Shown piece by piece: positions 22,542 through 36,122 of a stretch of 64,000 nt of DNA (position 1 is its first letter; each line of letters begins with the position of its first letter). The position numbers and the translations under genes are program-made. Source of the stretch: Plasmodium relictum (Eukaryota > Apicomplexa > Aconoidasida > Haemosporida > Plasmodiidae); contig NC_041688.1 of NCBI RefSeq assembly GCF_900005765.1, positions 653,341-717,340 on the forward strand, written 5' to 3'. Below the pieces are notes generated by a model, which was given only the letters and a program-made list of their open reading frames with translations, searched no databases and was not told where the DNA came from.

Positions 22542-23255
22542 TTATTTTAATTTTAAATGATTAAATAAAACATCTTTCGCAACTTTTGCTTTTTTCTGTA
22601 TATAAGCTGAACCATTATAAGGTCCACTTTTTTCATTTAATTTGTGTAGAATTAGGTGCCTATTATTTATTTCATCTTTTAAAGACATTAATTCCTTTTT
22701 ATTTAAATTTTTATATATCTTATTTTTGTCTAAATTCAATATATTTAAAGCTTCTTCAACGTTCATACAAGAATTATACTTTTCTTTTATGAAATTTGTG
22801 TTTTTTTTGTTTTTAATAATTTCTTTGTATGCCTAAAGAATTATGCATAATAAAAAAAAATTATAACATATATATATATTTAAGTTTAAAAATAAGTTAA
22901 AGAAAATGGATGTTATTACTTTATATAATTATTAATACATAATTAAAATAAAACTATGATTTCATATTTAATAAATAAGCACATTTCATATAAGTTTTAA
23001 AAAAAAAAAAGGATAACATTATATTTTACATATAGAAGCAATAATATCCCTTATAATTTATTTTATCTACTTCAATAATACAATAAATTTATATATATAT
23101 ATATATAGTTTATTTTTACTCTCCCTAAATATATTTATATATATTCATTTTTATTTCTAAGTTAATATTACTTGTATAAGCGCTTTACTCAATGCTGTTG
23201 AAGTTACAATCAAAAACTGAAAAACAAATTGGCTCAATGGTCTAAAAGGTAACAT
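22542..23255 (-). CDS. PAM16: PAM16/TIM16-like mitochondrial import motor subunit
   Basis: Exon 1 spans 23255-23172 (28 codons) and exon 2 spans 22832-22542 (97 codons with stop), phase 0, giving 124 residues, the usual PAM16 length (about 125). Exon 1 gives the membrane-associated N-terminus MLPFRPLSQFVFQFLIVTST. Exon 2 opens with AYKEII and continues to CMNVEEALNILNL, then LILHKLNEKSGPYNGSAYIQ and KKAKVAKDVL, the Pam16 pattern of a degenerate J-like domain without HPD followed by a G-S-x-Y-x-Q-x-K block. PAM16 pairs with PAM14/TIM14 to regulate mtHsp70 at the TIM23 translocase. The start is fixed by exon 1; the Met at 22766 is internal. The gene is divergent from EngB with 368 bp between starts. 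Confidence 0.85.
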
Positions 23256-23623
23256 TTTTAAATTTATTTTTAAAATTTTCTCCAATTAAAAAAAAAATAA
23301 ATGAATAAAAGAAAGAATTATTTCTATTCTTCAAAAAACTTAAATCATTTGAAATTTTTCAAAATCATATTTTGCCATTATTAAAAAAAAAAAATTAATA
23401 AAAATATGAAATAAAAAAATGAATAAAAAATATTATTTTAAAAATATAAAAGAAACAACAGCATTCATAATTTTTTTTTTTTTTTAAGGTTATATTAATT
23501 TTTAATGGAAATTTTTTATTGAAAACATATGCATTAATTTGAAGAAATTTTTTCTTGTTAGTTAAATATCAAAAATTTTTATATTTTTTGATTTATAATT
23601 ATGTAATATATAAATATTAATTT
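23256..23623. promoter_or_regulatory. short divergent promoter region, PAM16 / EngB
   Basis: A 368-bp AT-rich gap between the start codons of PAM16 (-) and the EngB GTPase (+). It must carry both promoters and 5' leaders. No specific motif is identified. Confidence 0.5.
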
Positions 23624-25334
23624 ATGCTTTATGGAATAATTTTTTTTTTTAATATATATTTTGGGTTTTTTTTTAAGTTAATTTTTTTAAATTTCATAAA
23701 TTTAAATATGATAAATAATTCAAAATATTTCCTTCTCAAAAATGAATCTACAAAAGGTATTAATAAAAAACAACAAAAAAGAAAACTTTTAATTTATATA
23801 TATATTACCAAAGTTATTAGGCTCTGAACAAAATATATTTATTTTTTTTAAAAATAAAAAAAAAAAAAGTATATATTTCTTTTTATTAAATACAATTATT
23901 TTAGTATTTATACATTTTTTTTTTTTTTTTTGTTCTTGTTAAATTATAGTAACACCATATTTAGCTAAACCATTTATTAATATAAATTTTTTAAACACTG
24001 AAGAATTACCCTATTGGTTAAGTGATGAACATGTATATACATACATATAAATGAATTATTTAAAAAAGAATGAAAAAAAAAAAAAAATATATCAATAGAT
24101 ACTGTTTAAGTTGTATAACAATATTTTTCTTATTTTTTAAGGCTTATTATATAAAAGAAAATATGAAAATATTCAATTTTAATATAATACATTTACTCAT
24201 TTATATTATAATTACTACAGATAAAAAAATCTAATATAATATTTAATTCAAAGATAATTGCTCATCCAGTATATGTAGCTCAAACAATTCATAAATACAA
24301 ACCATCGAATATTCCTCAAGTATATTATAAAAAAAATTAATTTCTTAAATAATATTTAAACTTTATATTTTTTTATGAAACATTTATAAATTTTTTTTTT
24401 TTAAATAAAAAAAAGATAGCTATATTCGGAAAATCGAATGTTGGTAAATCTAGCTTAATAAATGCTCTTCTGAATTATAGAGAAGTTGCACAAGCATCTA
24501 AAACACCTGTAAAAAAAAAAAGGAAAAAAAATATAACAAAATAAGAAAAAAATAAAGATATTATATAAAAAAAAATGATATATATATATATATTTATAAA
24601 AAGAAAGGAGTATCTTTAAAAAAATAAGATAGAGTGAAATATATATTTTTTTCTTTAAAAATAGAATTTCATTAATAAAAAAATTATTTAGGGTAGAACT
24701 AGACATTTGTTTATTTTTAATTTATTAAACTATTTATCTATTGTTGATTTGCCTGGTTATGGATATGCAAAAGTTTCAAAAAATTTACGTGATAATTGGT
24801 CTATTTTGATTGAAGAATATTTAAATAGGGCAAAAAATTTAAAGCGTGCTTTATGCTTAATTGATTGCACTGAATTATTTAGTACGTATGATTTTATCTT
24901 ATTAGATATGCTAATAACTAAGAAGGTTCCATTTCAAATAATAGTTACAAAAATTGATAAATTAAAAGTAAAAATATATATTATTTTTATTTAAATATCA
25001 TTAGTTTCAAAATTGAGCTTGAAATAAGTAACTTTTTTAATAGTAATACAAAATTATTTATTTTTTTATTTTTTAATTGTAGGTTAATGAATTACATAAT
25101 TTAATGGTTAAGATCCTTTCGATATTAGATAATTATAAAAAAAAAGTAAACTTATTTAATGAAAATGCATATAAAAAAAATAATAATTTAAAAAAGGAAA
25201 TATACGAATTTAACATAAATGAATATTTGCATAATGTATCAAGTTTAAAATATTTCGGTATTCAAGAATTAAGAACAAATCTAAGTTTAATAGCATTGGA
25301 TAACTTAAATTCAAAAAAATTAAAAAATTCATGA
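23624..25334 (+). CDS. EngB/YihA-type GTPase, 6 exons
   Basis: Exons 23624-23756, 23950-24032, 24221-24319, 24416-24508, 24692-24967 and 25083-25334 give 311 residues. The core is a TrmE-Era-EngA-EngB family GTPase: G1 GKSNVGKSS (about 110-118), the switch I region SKTPGRTRHLFIF, G3 DLPGYGYAKVSK (about 155), G4 TKIDKLK (about 222), and SS-x-x-x-x-G near the C-terminus (VSSLKYFGIQEL). EngB assists assembly of the large subunit of bacterial-type ribosomes. In this parasite it should act in the apicoplast or mitochondrion, consistent with the 100-residue N-terminal extension. The start is uncertain: the first Met (23624) adds a very hydrophobic segment, while the Met at 23708 would begin MINNSKYFLL. 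Introns are 96-193 nt. Confidence 0.88.
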
Positions 25335-26608
25335 AATTAATCAATAATATATGTATATTTATATTTTGTATTCTTTCATTTTCTCTCTCTGTCTTTATAA
25401 ATATATTCATATACATATATTTTTACATCAATTTTTAATAGTATTTTTTTTTTTTTTTTGTTATTACGTTTTATGAAAACTTTAATAAATTATTTATCTT
25501 AAGAAAAAAAAAAAAAGTTAATTTTCTTTAAAATGAAAACTTTTAAAAATTATAAAATTTTTTTTTAAATATCATAAGATTTCTTGGTAAATAAACTAGA
25601 AAAATATAAAAAGGTTCAATGTATTCTATATATGCATGTTGGATAATAAGGTAATACTATTTTATAATAAATTATAAAATTTTATATAAAAATAAAATAT
25701 ATATATATTGGTTTTTAAAATGTAATATATTTAAAAATAATAAAATATTTGAATCAAATATATAATGCTCTTTAATGAAGTAAAATATTTTACAAAATTA
25801 CACAGTAACTTGTAAAAAGAAATATGATCTTATATTTGTTTAATATATTAAAAAAATCATATTTTTTCTAAAATTTTACAGTATCAAAAAAAAAGTATAT
25901 CATAGAACAAGATATAAAATAAAAAATTTTTAAAAAATAGATCTAAATTCATGAATTTTAACATGACACCAATGTGAAAAAAAAAAAAAAAAAAAAAAAG
26001 ACCTAGTCACATATACAATTGATCTTATTTCTAAAAAAAAAAAATTTTTTATAGATATGCCCTTAAAAGTATATGTATATATTCATGATCAGACATTTTT
26101 TTTGTAGATCTAGTGTCATAATATTTATTTTTTTTTTTTTTTTTCTACATTAAAATGTACAACCAATTTGAAAAAAGTTTTTTTTTTTTTAATGTGAATT
26201 TAAATTATTTTAAAAAAAACTTAATAAATTATTTCAAAAAATATTTTGTATGCTCTATATTTTTTATTTTATAAGAATAACATATTTTTTTCTTTTTTAT
26301 AAAAAGTGATATAAAAATTTATATATATACTTAAAATTATTATAATTGTTATTTTTTATATTTTAATTTCTTTTTTTTCATATCTCTATGCAACCATTTA
26401 AGAAAAATTAACACTTTATATTTACTTAAAATTTGTATTTTATTTAATATTTTTTACTTTACATATATTTACATTTTTTTTCTTCAGTTATTATATATAG
26501 AACCCAATTTACTTGTTATAATCTTATTATTTCTTATTTTATTTCCATCCTCATCTTTGAAATAAATTTATAAACAGTATATTCTTATATTTTAAAAAAT
26601 TTGAATAA
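25335..26608. other. intergenic between EngB and PNP
   Basis: About 1.3 kb of AT-rich sequence with a poly-A tract of about 22 at 25978-25999 and several poly-T tracts. It serves as the EngB 3' flank and the PNP promoter. No gene recognised. Confidence 0.6.
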
Positions 26609-27343
26609 ATGGAAGCTCAAAGACATATAAAACTAACTCCAAACCAAACAACTCCAGTTGTTTTAGTTGTAGGAGATCCTGGTAGAGTTGATAAAGTAAA
26701 ATTGTTATGCGACTCTTATGTTGATTTGGCTTTTAATAGGGAATATAAAAGTGCTGAATGCCATTATAAAGGTCAGAAATTTTTATGTGTAAGTCACGGT
26801 GTTGGATCTGCTGGTTGTGCAATTTGTTTTGAAGAATTAATTCAAAATGGAGCAAAAGTTATAATAAGAGCAGGATCTTGCGGGACCCTTCAACCACAAG
26901 AAATGAAAATAGGAGATATTTGCATATGTAATGCAGCAGTTAGAGAAGATAGAGTTTCTCATTTATTAGTGCATGCAGACTTTCCTGCTGTAGGAGATTT
27001 TGATGTTTTCGATACATTAAATAAAAGCGCTGCTGAATTAAAAGTACCTATTTTCAATGGAATTAGTTTATCTTCAGATTTATATTATCCAAATAAAATT
27101 ATTCCATCAAGATTGGAAGATTATGCAAAAACAAATGTAGCTGTTGTAGAAATGGAATTAGCCACTTTAATGGTTATAGGAACTTTAAGAAAAGTAAAAA
27201 CTGGTGGAATATTTATTGTTGATGGTTGTCCACTTAAATGGGATGAAGGAGATTTTGATAATAACTTAATTCCTGAAAAATTAGATCAAATGATTAAAAT
27301 ATCATTAGAAGCATGCTCACGTTTAGCTGCAAAATATAAATAA
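26609..27343 (+). CDS. PNP: purine nucleoside phosphorylase
   Basis: Single-exon 244-residue hexameric-type PNP, the same size as the P. falciparum enzyme (245). It phosphorolyses inosine and guanosine (and methylthio analogues in Plasmodium) to free bases and ribose-1-phosphate in purine salvage, on which the parasite depends because it cannot make purines. Visible landmarks are GDPGRVDKVK (phosphate site), VSHGVGSAGCAI, IRAGSCGTL, AVREDRVS, VVEMELATLMV (nucleoside-binding Glu) and VDGCPLKWDEGDF with the catalytic Asp. Base composition is clearly richer in G and C than the surroundings, and there are no low-complexity insertions, as expected for a constrained and highly expressed enzyme. Confidence 0.97.
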   Translation: MEAQRHIKLTPNQTTPVVLVVGDPGRVDKVKLLCDSYVDLAFNREYKSAECHYKGQKFLCVSHGVGSAGCAICFEELIQNGAKVIIRAGSCGTLQPQEMKIGDICICNAAVREDRVSHLLVHADFPAVGDFDVFDTLNKSAAELKVPIFNGISLSSDLYYPNKIIPSRLEDYAKTNVAVVEMELATLMVIGTLRKVKTGGIFIVDGCPLKWDEGDFDNNLIPEKLDQMIKISLEACSRLAAKYK

Positions 27344-27831
27344 ATAAAAAAAGAAAAATTCACATATAATTAAAAAAAAATATGCATATTTATAAAAAGA
27401 AAATTTTATTCGAAATTATTTTGACTATACATTTTTTTTTTTCGTTTCTATTTGCATTATTTTATCCTTTTACAGAAAATATTCATAATATTACAATATA
27501 TCTTTTTTTAGTATAATACCTAATAATTAATATGTACAATATATATTATTATTTTTTTTTTTTTTTCTAGTAGTATCATCTATTTAAAAAACATATTGAA
27601 GTATACAAAATTTTAAAAGTTCAAAGTATATTAAGGATTTTTAATAAAAAAAAAAAAAGAATACATAGATAAATAAAAATTAAAAATATTCCAATGTTAA
27701 CTGAATGAAAAAAAAATAAAATAAAATAAAGTAATAAATAATTAAATTCAGAAATGTCTTAAGAACAAGAATTATTAAAAAAAAAAAAAAAAATTCAAAA
27801 TGTGAAATTTTAATTAAAATAAAAAAAGGAG
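27344..27831. other. convergent spacer between PNP and CPSF160-like gene
   Basis: AT-rich 3' flanks with a poly-T run near 27550 and several poly-A runs. No gene recognised. Confidence 0.6.
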
Positions 27832-30800
27832 TTATTTTTGGTTTAATAAATGCAACTCATTTAAAAAATCTCCCTGAAAAAAAAAAAAAAAATTATATTT
27901 AAATAATTAAATTAAATGAATATATATATAATTTAAAAAAAATAAAATAAATTGAAAAAAAAAAATGAATTGATTTTATTTCATTACTATTGTTATATGT
28001 TGAAGTAAATTAGTTTTTTTATAAAATAATTCAAATAAAACTTCAGAAGAATAAAAAGGAAGTTGCCTGAATTAAAAAAAAATGTATATATATAAAATAT
28101 GGCATTATTACAATTGTGTATTAAAGGAATAATAATAAAAATAATTTTCCTGCTTTTTTTTTTTTTCTGCTATGTTCTTTATTTTATATTATTTTCCTTA
28201 CTTTAATAAGTCATCAAATAATATATTTTTAACTAAAAAACTATCAGTTCTTTTGTAAAGATTTAAAATAATTGATTGAATAAAAAAGTCTGGTTTTAAA
28301 TGAGTGTTTAAATTTAAAGCTAAATTTGGAAAAATATATTTTTTTATAATTTTATATATTTCTTTAAAAAAAATAAATAATTTATTATTCAATGGATAAA
28401 ATAAATGGATGCTCCCGTCATTAGAAATAGATAAAACAGAATTTGATTTTTCATCTTTATTTAATGCGTTTATAAATTTAATAATTCTTCTATTAAAATT
28501 GAAATAATTAAAGATATATAGATTATCAATGTCTTGGTAGTTTTTATAAGAGAATATCAAGAAATTGTTGTATACATCCATTGCTATAATAGAAATATAT
28601 GAATTATAAATAACATAATGGCAACATAAAATATTTAAATTATGACTGTAAAAGTTTTTTGATATTGATATAATGCTTCTACTATCATGTTGTTGTTCAT
28701 AATTATACATATTTATATATATACCTTTATATAGATCAGCAATTATAATAAAATTTTTCACTATTTTTATATCACTGATATAAAAATTATTATCAATAAA
28801 AGCACCTTTTGTGAAATCATTATCATTTATTTCATGAATATATAATCTAGAATTAATGCAATGAAGAATGTTACAATAACAATTATTATTAGTATTATTA
28901 CCAACATCCCAATTATTTAAATTATTGTCTTTGTATTCTCCTTCTACATTGTAATTTTCTATATTATCATTTCTTACATTATTCTTATAGTTTTTGCTAT
29001 TATTATTATCATTATAAAAATAAAAAGGATATATTTGAGATACTGAACTATTGTAAGTCTTCTTTAAGTATACAATTAATTTTCCTTTTTTTTTTACTTC
29101 ACTTAAATTATTTTCTTTACAGCGTTCCACTTCTAAGTTATCATAATAATTCTGTAAATTGTTTTTCTTATTTTCATATGTATAATTATTATTATAATCA
29201 TTATTGCTATCATTATTATTATTATTATTATTGTCATCCTTACTATTATTATTATTATTACTGTCATCCTTATTATTATTACTACTTTCATTGTTATTAA
29301 AATATCCATTATTTATATTACAATTTGAATTTCTTATGATTTCATTTTCATTATATCTTAAAAATATATTGCTAAAATCAAGTATGTAAATATTGCCTTG
29401 TGTTTCGATTCTTTCATTAATGTTTAAACTTGTACTAATGTAAATGTACTCTTTATTATTTAAGTATCCAAAAGAAACACACTGAATCTCCTCACTATGC
29501 TCAAAAATATAATATCCATAGACATTTTTACTATTTTCATGGAATAGTAGTAGTTTATAGTATTTTGTAAATGTTTTAACTGATTGAACTAATTTATTAT
29601 TTTTTCTTACTTTCTCATCATGTAATACATTTGCTACTTCTTCTACATTATTGGATATAAAACTTTTTATTTTATGTGTATATTGATTATTAATACAATC
29701 ATCTAGGTAAGCATTTGGTATACATTGTATTTCTTCATTTCTATATAAACTATTATTTTTTAATTCATCTTTTTGAATGTTTATCCTTTTTTTCAATAAT
29801 TTTTTTAAGCAATAATATTCATCGTATTTAATTCGAAAAATTACACATATAACCTTCCCAGATGTTATTTTGTATTTTTGGCACTGGTTATGTTCACTAC
29901 TATTTACATAACAGTTATTTAAATTCTTATTTTCTTTTTCAGAAAGATCAACCATATTAGATGATTCTTCCATATCTTTATTATTAACTTTATGTAATAC
30001 CCTTTTCATTTTTTTTTTTTTTTTGCTTGTTTTTTTTAAAATATATTCAAATTTAGATATAGACATTTTATAAATATATGGATAAGTAATAAATGTTTTC
30101 GAAATAAAATCATCATTAAATGATAAATTTATCACATTATGCTTTTTTATAAAAAGAATTTCATTTTTCATTTTTAAATAATCTTCATTAAAATAAAATA
30201 AATTTCCCAAAAAGAAATTCTTATTTATCGCATGAAAAATATAATTTTTCTGTTCTTTTATCTCATAATAATTATAGATGTTTTTATATTCATAATCATT
30301 TATACTAAATATAGAGAAATTATCATTAGAAAAACTTATAAATTCATTTTTATCTATTTTCATTATTCTTTTAATATTATTCATATGTAAGACATTATCA
30401 TCTCTATTTCCATAGTAGTTACTTAACTTGTAAAAATTTTCATTGTTTTCATTACTCAAATCTTGTAGTTTTTCTTTATTTAAATTATGAATATATAATT
30501 TTCCTTTATAGCTAGATAAAAACAAAATAGGAAAGTTTATATTGTATTTTTTAATTAAATTGTTATAAAAGTCTTCTTCTATTTTCTCATCACCATAATT
30601 ATTTATAATTAACTTTTTCATATCAATATAAGGATACACTATTATACAATTTTTAATGGTTTTTTTTTTTTTTTTTTTTTCATTTAAAATTTCATTGCAT
30701 CTATTTATGATTTGTTTCCCTTTTTTTTTATTTTTTTTTAAATACTTAAAACTGTTGTCATCTACATATATAAAACAACCATTATTTAATTCCTCATTTT

Positions 30801-33800
30801 TGTTTAAAATAGTAACTGCTTTATTTATATTGTTATCATTTCTTCCTTTTAAAAAATGTATATTACTAATTAAAGGTTGCACATACTTGTGGATAACTAT
30901 TTTAAATTTTAAATTACTAAGATTTTTCATGTAAAAAAATGTTTTATATATTAATATTGGTCTACCTGTTAAAAATATTATTAATATATAATCTTCATCC
31001 AGCTTAAAAAATAAAATGTTTATTATTTTTTCCTTATTGTATGTATTCAAAAAATGTATTTTCTCTTTATCTTTTTCAACATTTTTTTTTTTATCATTTT
31101 TATTCTTCCTTAAAGAATTATAAATATATTTTGGTACATTTAATAAAAAATTACTTTGAAAAACTCTTTTTTTTTTTTTTATATCAAATATATTAAAAGA
31201 GTTATTTAAAATATCTAAAAAGCATAAAAAAGTTTTTTTTTTTTTTTTTATAACGGAAATACAACGGATATTATTTAGGTTTGTGTGACAAGCAAAAATA
31301 TTATCAACGTCAATGCTCTTACTTTTAATAAAATCATAAAGCATAGATGAGTTTTTTATTTTAAATATATTTATAATATTTTTCTCTTCGTAAAATGCGC
31401 AATTTTTTAAAAGTGTTCTTTTTAAAAATTCACCAAAATTTAATATATCAAGATTTTCTTCTTTATTATCATATGATAAGCAATGCAAAGTGAATATATT
31501 ATATATTGATGTTACCATTTTAATTATCTTTAATGAATTATTTATTATATCTTTATTAAAAGAATATATAAAGCAATCATTGTTTTCAAGTAAAAGAATA
31601 AGATATTCCTTCATTAATTTACATGATATTATATTATCTTTCATATTTATCTGTTTCAGACAAATATATGTATTCTCATTAAAATATAAATTTATTTCAT
31701 TTTTACACACTTGTGTTAGAATTTGTTTAAAATTTAGCAAACCTATAGAATTTTCCTTTAAATTTAATGAAGTACTTTTAACTTTTTCGATTAGAAAAAA
31801 TTTCAAAAATTTTTTTTTTAAATTGTATTCTATATTTTTCACTTTATTATATAACTTATAATTACTTTTTCTCATATTTCTAATGGAAAACTCTTTATTA
31901 TCATTAAAATAACAAGTTTCGTTTGAATGAATACTTTGACACATTACATGAGGAATATATATCTTTTTTAAATACATTCGTACATCTTTATTATTAAAAT
32001 AATTAAAATTAGAATTCTTAAAAAAGAGCAAGCATTTTTTTATTGTCTCTATGCTATTTAAAGAAAAATATTCTTCATTACCTTTTTCTCCCTTAATCAT
32101 ATAAATAATTTTTGTGTAATTATTAATATTATAATTATTTATTTCATTATCCTTAAAATCATTGTTCATTATTTCGTCTAGATTTTTTTCTTCAGAAGAA
32201 AAATTTTTCTTGTAAAGGCTATAATCATTTGAATAATTAATATCATTATTATTATTTTCTACATTTTTATTCACTTTTTCCGAAGACTCTCCTGATGGAA
32301 TACTTTTTAAATTATTATTATCATGAATGTCACAACTTTCCCATTTATTATTCTTTTTTAAAAATGAAATATTTTTTATACATAATAAAATATTTTCTTT
32401 ATATTGTTTACTTACTTCATTTTTTTTTATTGATTCGCTATTATTATTATTATTATTATTATCACTTAATTCAAAATCTTCTAATTTATTACATTTTTTT
32501 TCAGTTTTTGATTTTTCTTCTAAATTTATTACAGAATATTGGAAAATAGAATTCTTCTTTTCCCCTGTGCAGCAAACACTGTTTATGCTAAAATTTGAGA
32601 AAAATATATTCAACTTTAGCACTAAAGGGATTTCAAAAAATATTTTTTGTAAAGTACTATTTTTCTTATTACCAATAATAGCAAAATAAATGCTTTTATT
32701 TATTGAATTGCATTTTTCATTTAACTTACATATATCTGTTAATAGCCCTTTAACTTCAATTTTATCAACTGAAGAATATTTTAAATTATTAACTTTTTTA
32801 TATTTTTTATTTTTATTTTTTTTTTTTTTTAAAATAAATAAAGGAGAAGAATATTCTATTATTCCTTGTCCATTTATTTTAGAAAAACTATTTTCTAATA
32901 TTTTTATTTTTTTTCTGTATTTTTTAAATAATAAATCATATTTTTTATTATTTAACTCTTTTGTGCACTCATTTATGTTTATATTTTTATTTAAATAATT
33001 TAGTAAATCAAATAAAAAATTATTATTTTTTCTAAAATTTTTATTTTTACTATTATTATTTTTATTTATTAAATTATCGTTCTTTACTAATTCATCATTT
33101 TTTATCAATTCAGTTCTTTTTGTCAATTTCTCATTTATTATAGAATCCTTTTCTTTTATATTTCCTATTTCTAACTCACTTAAATTTGTTGAATTTTTAC
33201 ATAAAGACTCATTCTCATATTTATTTTTTTTTAAAGGATAGAATATGTTTAATGATATTCTTTTCCTTTTTGTTCTTTTCCTTCTTTTTATTTTTAATCT
33301 TTTCTTATTTAGTTTTTTTAGCAAATCAATATCTGACTTTCCACTTAATCCATTATAACAACATAAAAAATAAAGATTTTTATCAAATGAAAAAAATGCT
33401 GATTTGCTTAAATTCAAACTAAATACGTAACTAATATCCCATTTAATTAAATTTATCGAATCATTAATATCTTTTGAAATTATTCCTTCAATGATAAAAT
33501 ATTTATTTAGGATAAAAATTTTGTTTTTTTTATTGTATAAATAAAATATTTTAAAATTTATATTTAAATAAGAATAATCATAAAATAAACAATTATTTTT
33601 TAATAAATGAAAAATATTATTAATATAACAACTTTTATTAAAAAAATAGACAACTTTCTTATAATTATTTAAATTTAAAATATAAACGTAATCATAACAT
33701 AAGCATATAAGAATATTATTCATTATAATAATATCTAACAAATCATTAGGTAAGCTTTTTATTAAATTAACAAAGTCGAATTTATCTTTTTCTATTTTTA

Positions 33801-33862
33801 TAATTAACAATTTTAAATTTAATTCTTCTAATTTAGTATGACCAATATTTATCTGAAAAGGA

Positions 33863-33917
<55 letters not shown>

Positions 33918-34144
33918 ATACCTATAAATGTGTATTTACTTATGTAATATATATTCATGTGAAAGATATAATAAATATTTCCAAAAAAAAAAAAAAAATT
34001 TGATAAAAATATGATAATATATAGTATATGTTTTATTTGTAACAAAATAAAAATTTGAAAAAAATAAGAAATAATGAGTTAAATAAAAATCTCCAATATA
34101 TATAAATTATTAAAATAATTTAAGTAAATTAATAGAAAGATACA

Positions 34145-34179
<35 letters not shown>

Positions 34180-35174
34180 TTTTTTACTGCATCATTTTGA
34201 ATTAATATATGAGCATTATCATCATGAAAAAAAATTTTTTTGATAAAAACAAAATTTTTATAAAAATTTCTCAAGTTAATTTTGCTAATATTCTCTATAT
34301 ATATATCATATGCAAAATAATTGATATTCACTTCGTTATTAATTATTCTCTCCTGAATTTTTCTTTTTCTAGTAGTATAAAAAAAAGTGTATATAGTTTT
34401 AAAATCATAAGAAAAAGTAATGCAAAATTCACAAAAATTGGACTTTACTTTTTTTGATTTTATCTTGTCTTTAAAATTTAAGGAATAACTATCTAAAATA
34501 TTTTTTTCTTGATTATCACATATTTTAGTATAATCTATTAAAAATTCATTTTGATCATTTTTTTTTTGATTATCATAATTATTATAAATATTATATACCT
34601 TATTAATAGAATTATCATATGTTAATATGCTATTATCTTTATTTATTGTATTAATTATCTTGCTTTTGTCCCTTTTTTTATTTGTTAAAATATCGTAGTA
34701 ACCTAATATTTTGTATTTTTTTTTTATCTTTTTATTTATTTCTTTTTTATCTTTTTTTATTTTTTCATATTTATGAGTATAATTAATTGAGCACGGAAGA
34801 TTATAAAATAAGGACTGAAAATTTATTTCTTTTATAAAATTATGTTTTAAGACAACAACTAAATTATTTAAACTTTTATTATATTTATAAATGATGAAAT
34901 GTAAATTTTTGTAAATTAATAAAATGCCACTAATACATTTTCCCTTTTTATTTAAAAAGACATTCTTTAAAACAACTAACTTTATAACATATCCATTTAA
35001 TTTCGTTTCATAAATTAAATAATTTTTTTTTTTCTTTTTATCAAATTCATAAATGTATAAATCTTTATTTTTTATAATTATTAATTCTACACTATTTTCA
35101 TTTAATAAATTGCCGCTTTCACAGTGATCTATTTCACTAGAATTTCTCAACTCTTCAATTTTAATATCAATCAT
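27832..35174 (-). CDS. CPSF160 (CPSF1/CFT1)-like polyadenylation factor, 4 exons
   Basis: Exons 35174-34188, 33852-28202, 28066-27988 and 27873-27832 join in frame to 2,252 residues; CPSF160 elsewhere is about 1,440. The difference is Asn/Lys-rich inserts. The C-terminal about 450 residues carry the CPSF_A/DDB1-type propeller, aligning with human CPSF160: KEYIYISTSLNINE, GNIYILDFSNIF, NSRLYIHEINDND, GAFIDNNFYISDIKIVKNF, IIADLYKGIYINMYNYE. The N-terminus (LIIIKNKDLYIYEFD) fits the first propeller. The protein should scaffold AAUAAA recognition and pre-mRNA 3' cleavage in the nucleus. Exon 2 ends at a GTAAGG donor, and two tiny exons supply the last about 40 residues, ending GDFLNELHLLNQK. DDB1 and SF3B3 are structural relatives, but the ISVKNF-like block favours CPSF160. 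A 48-bp TA run lies in intron 1. Confidence 0.82.
33866..33913. repeat. TA dinucleotide microsatellite in CPSF160-like intron 1
   Basis: About 24 uninterrupted TA units, lying within the first intron (33853-34187) of the minus-strand gene near its acceptor. Confidence 0.92.
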
Positions 35175-36122
35175 ATTTAATCTATTGAAGATAAAAAGAT
35201 ACTTTTTCTTTTTTTTCTTTTTTTTTTTTTTTTAAGTCAACAAAAACAAAGTTTAACAATAAATCTGTAAACTTTTTATTTTATATTTTTTTTTATTCAG
35301 TATAAATTCCTTAGCTTTAATATATTTCATTTTTTTTTTTTATTTTTTATTAATAGGTGAAGATATATACATTTCTATAAACTGTATAAATATGTTTTTG
35401 TTTTAATATATTTTAATGTTGCTTTAGTTATGTTATATTTAAAATTTTAAAATATATTTACATTTTATTAAAAGTAAAAAAAAGAATTTTATAATTTAAG
35501 AATTAAACCAATTTCAAAAAAAAAAATTTATATATATATATATAATAATATTAATCTGAATTAAAAGGTATGAATATTTTTTTATTAGAAAATAAAATCA
35601 TAATTGAAACAAAATATTAAGATAATAATAAAAGAAAAAAAAAAAAAAACGGAAATCATTCTAGCATTATTTATCATTTTAATTAATATTTTTTTTAGTT
35701 TATTGAATTAAATTTATAAAATAAAATATACGTATTTTTTATCTAAAAATTATGCATTATGTTTTTGCTAAGTGTAAATTAAATAATTTTTTTCTTTTTA
35801 CTAATTTTTTATATATTCAATGTAAAATATACATTCTTTTTTTTTTTTTTTTTAGAATGTAAAAATACAACTCATTTTCATTTTAATATTTTTATTTGAA
35901 ATGAAGGTTTTTTTTTTTTTTTCTTTATTTTAAATGTAACAAAAAAAAAAAAAAAATACTAAATAAAATAAAATAAATTTGATGTGTAAAATAGAAAAAA
36001 ATAAAAAATAAAATAAATACACATATGTAAATATATATATGTATATACATGCGTAGTAAAAATAATTCCTTAAAACAATATAACTTTTTTTTTTTTAATT
36101 TTTTTTTTTGTTTTTTTAAAAA
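35175..36122. other. divergent intergenic region
   Basis: About 950 bp of AT-rich sequence between the CPSF160-like gene (-) and the 3-exon conserved gene (+), presumably holding both promoters. It has poly-A and poly-T tracts only; no gene recognised. Confidence 0.6.

Noticed and set aside
24455-24706. minus-strand frame overlapping EngB exons
   Set aside because: Antisense shadow across an intron and two well-supported EngB exons.
29204-29389. Leu/Ser repeat frame antisense to the CPSF160-like gene
   Set aside because: Complement of an Asn/Asp codon repeat in the real gene.
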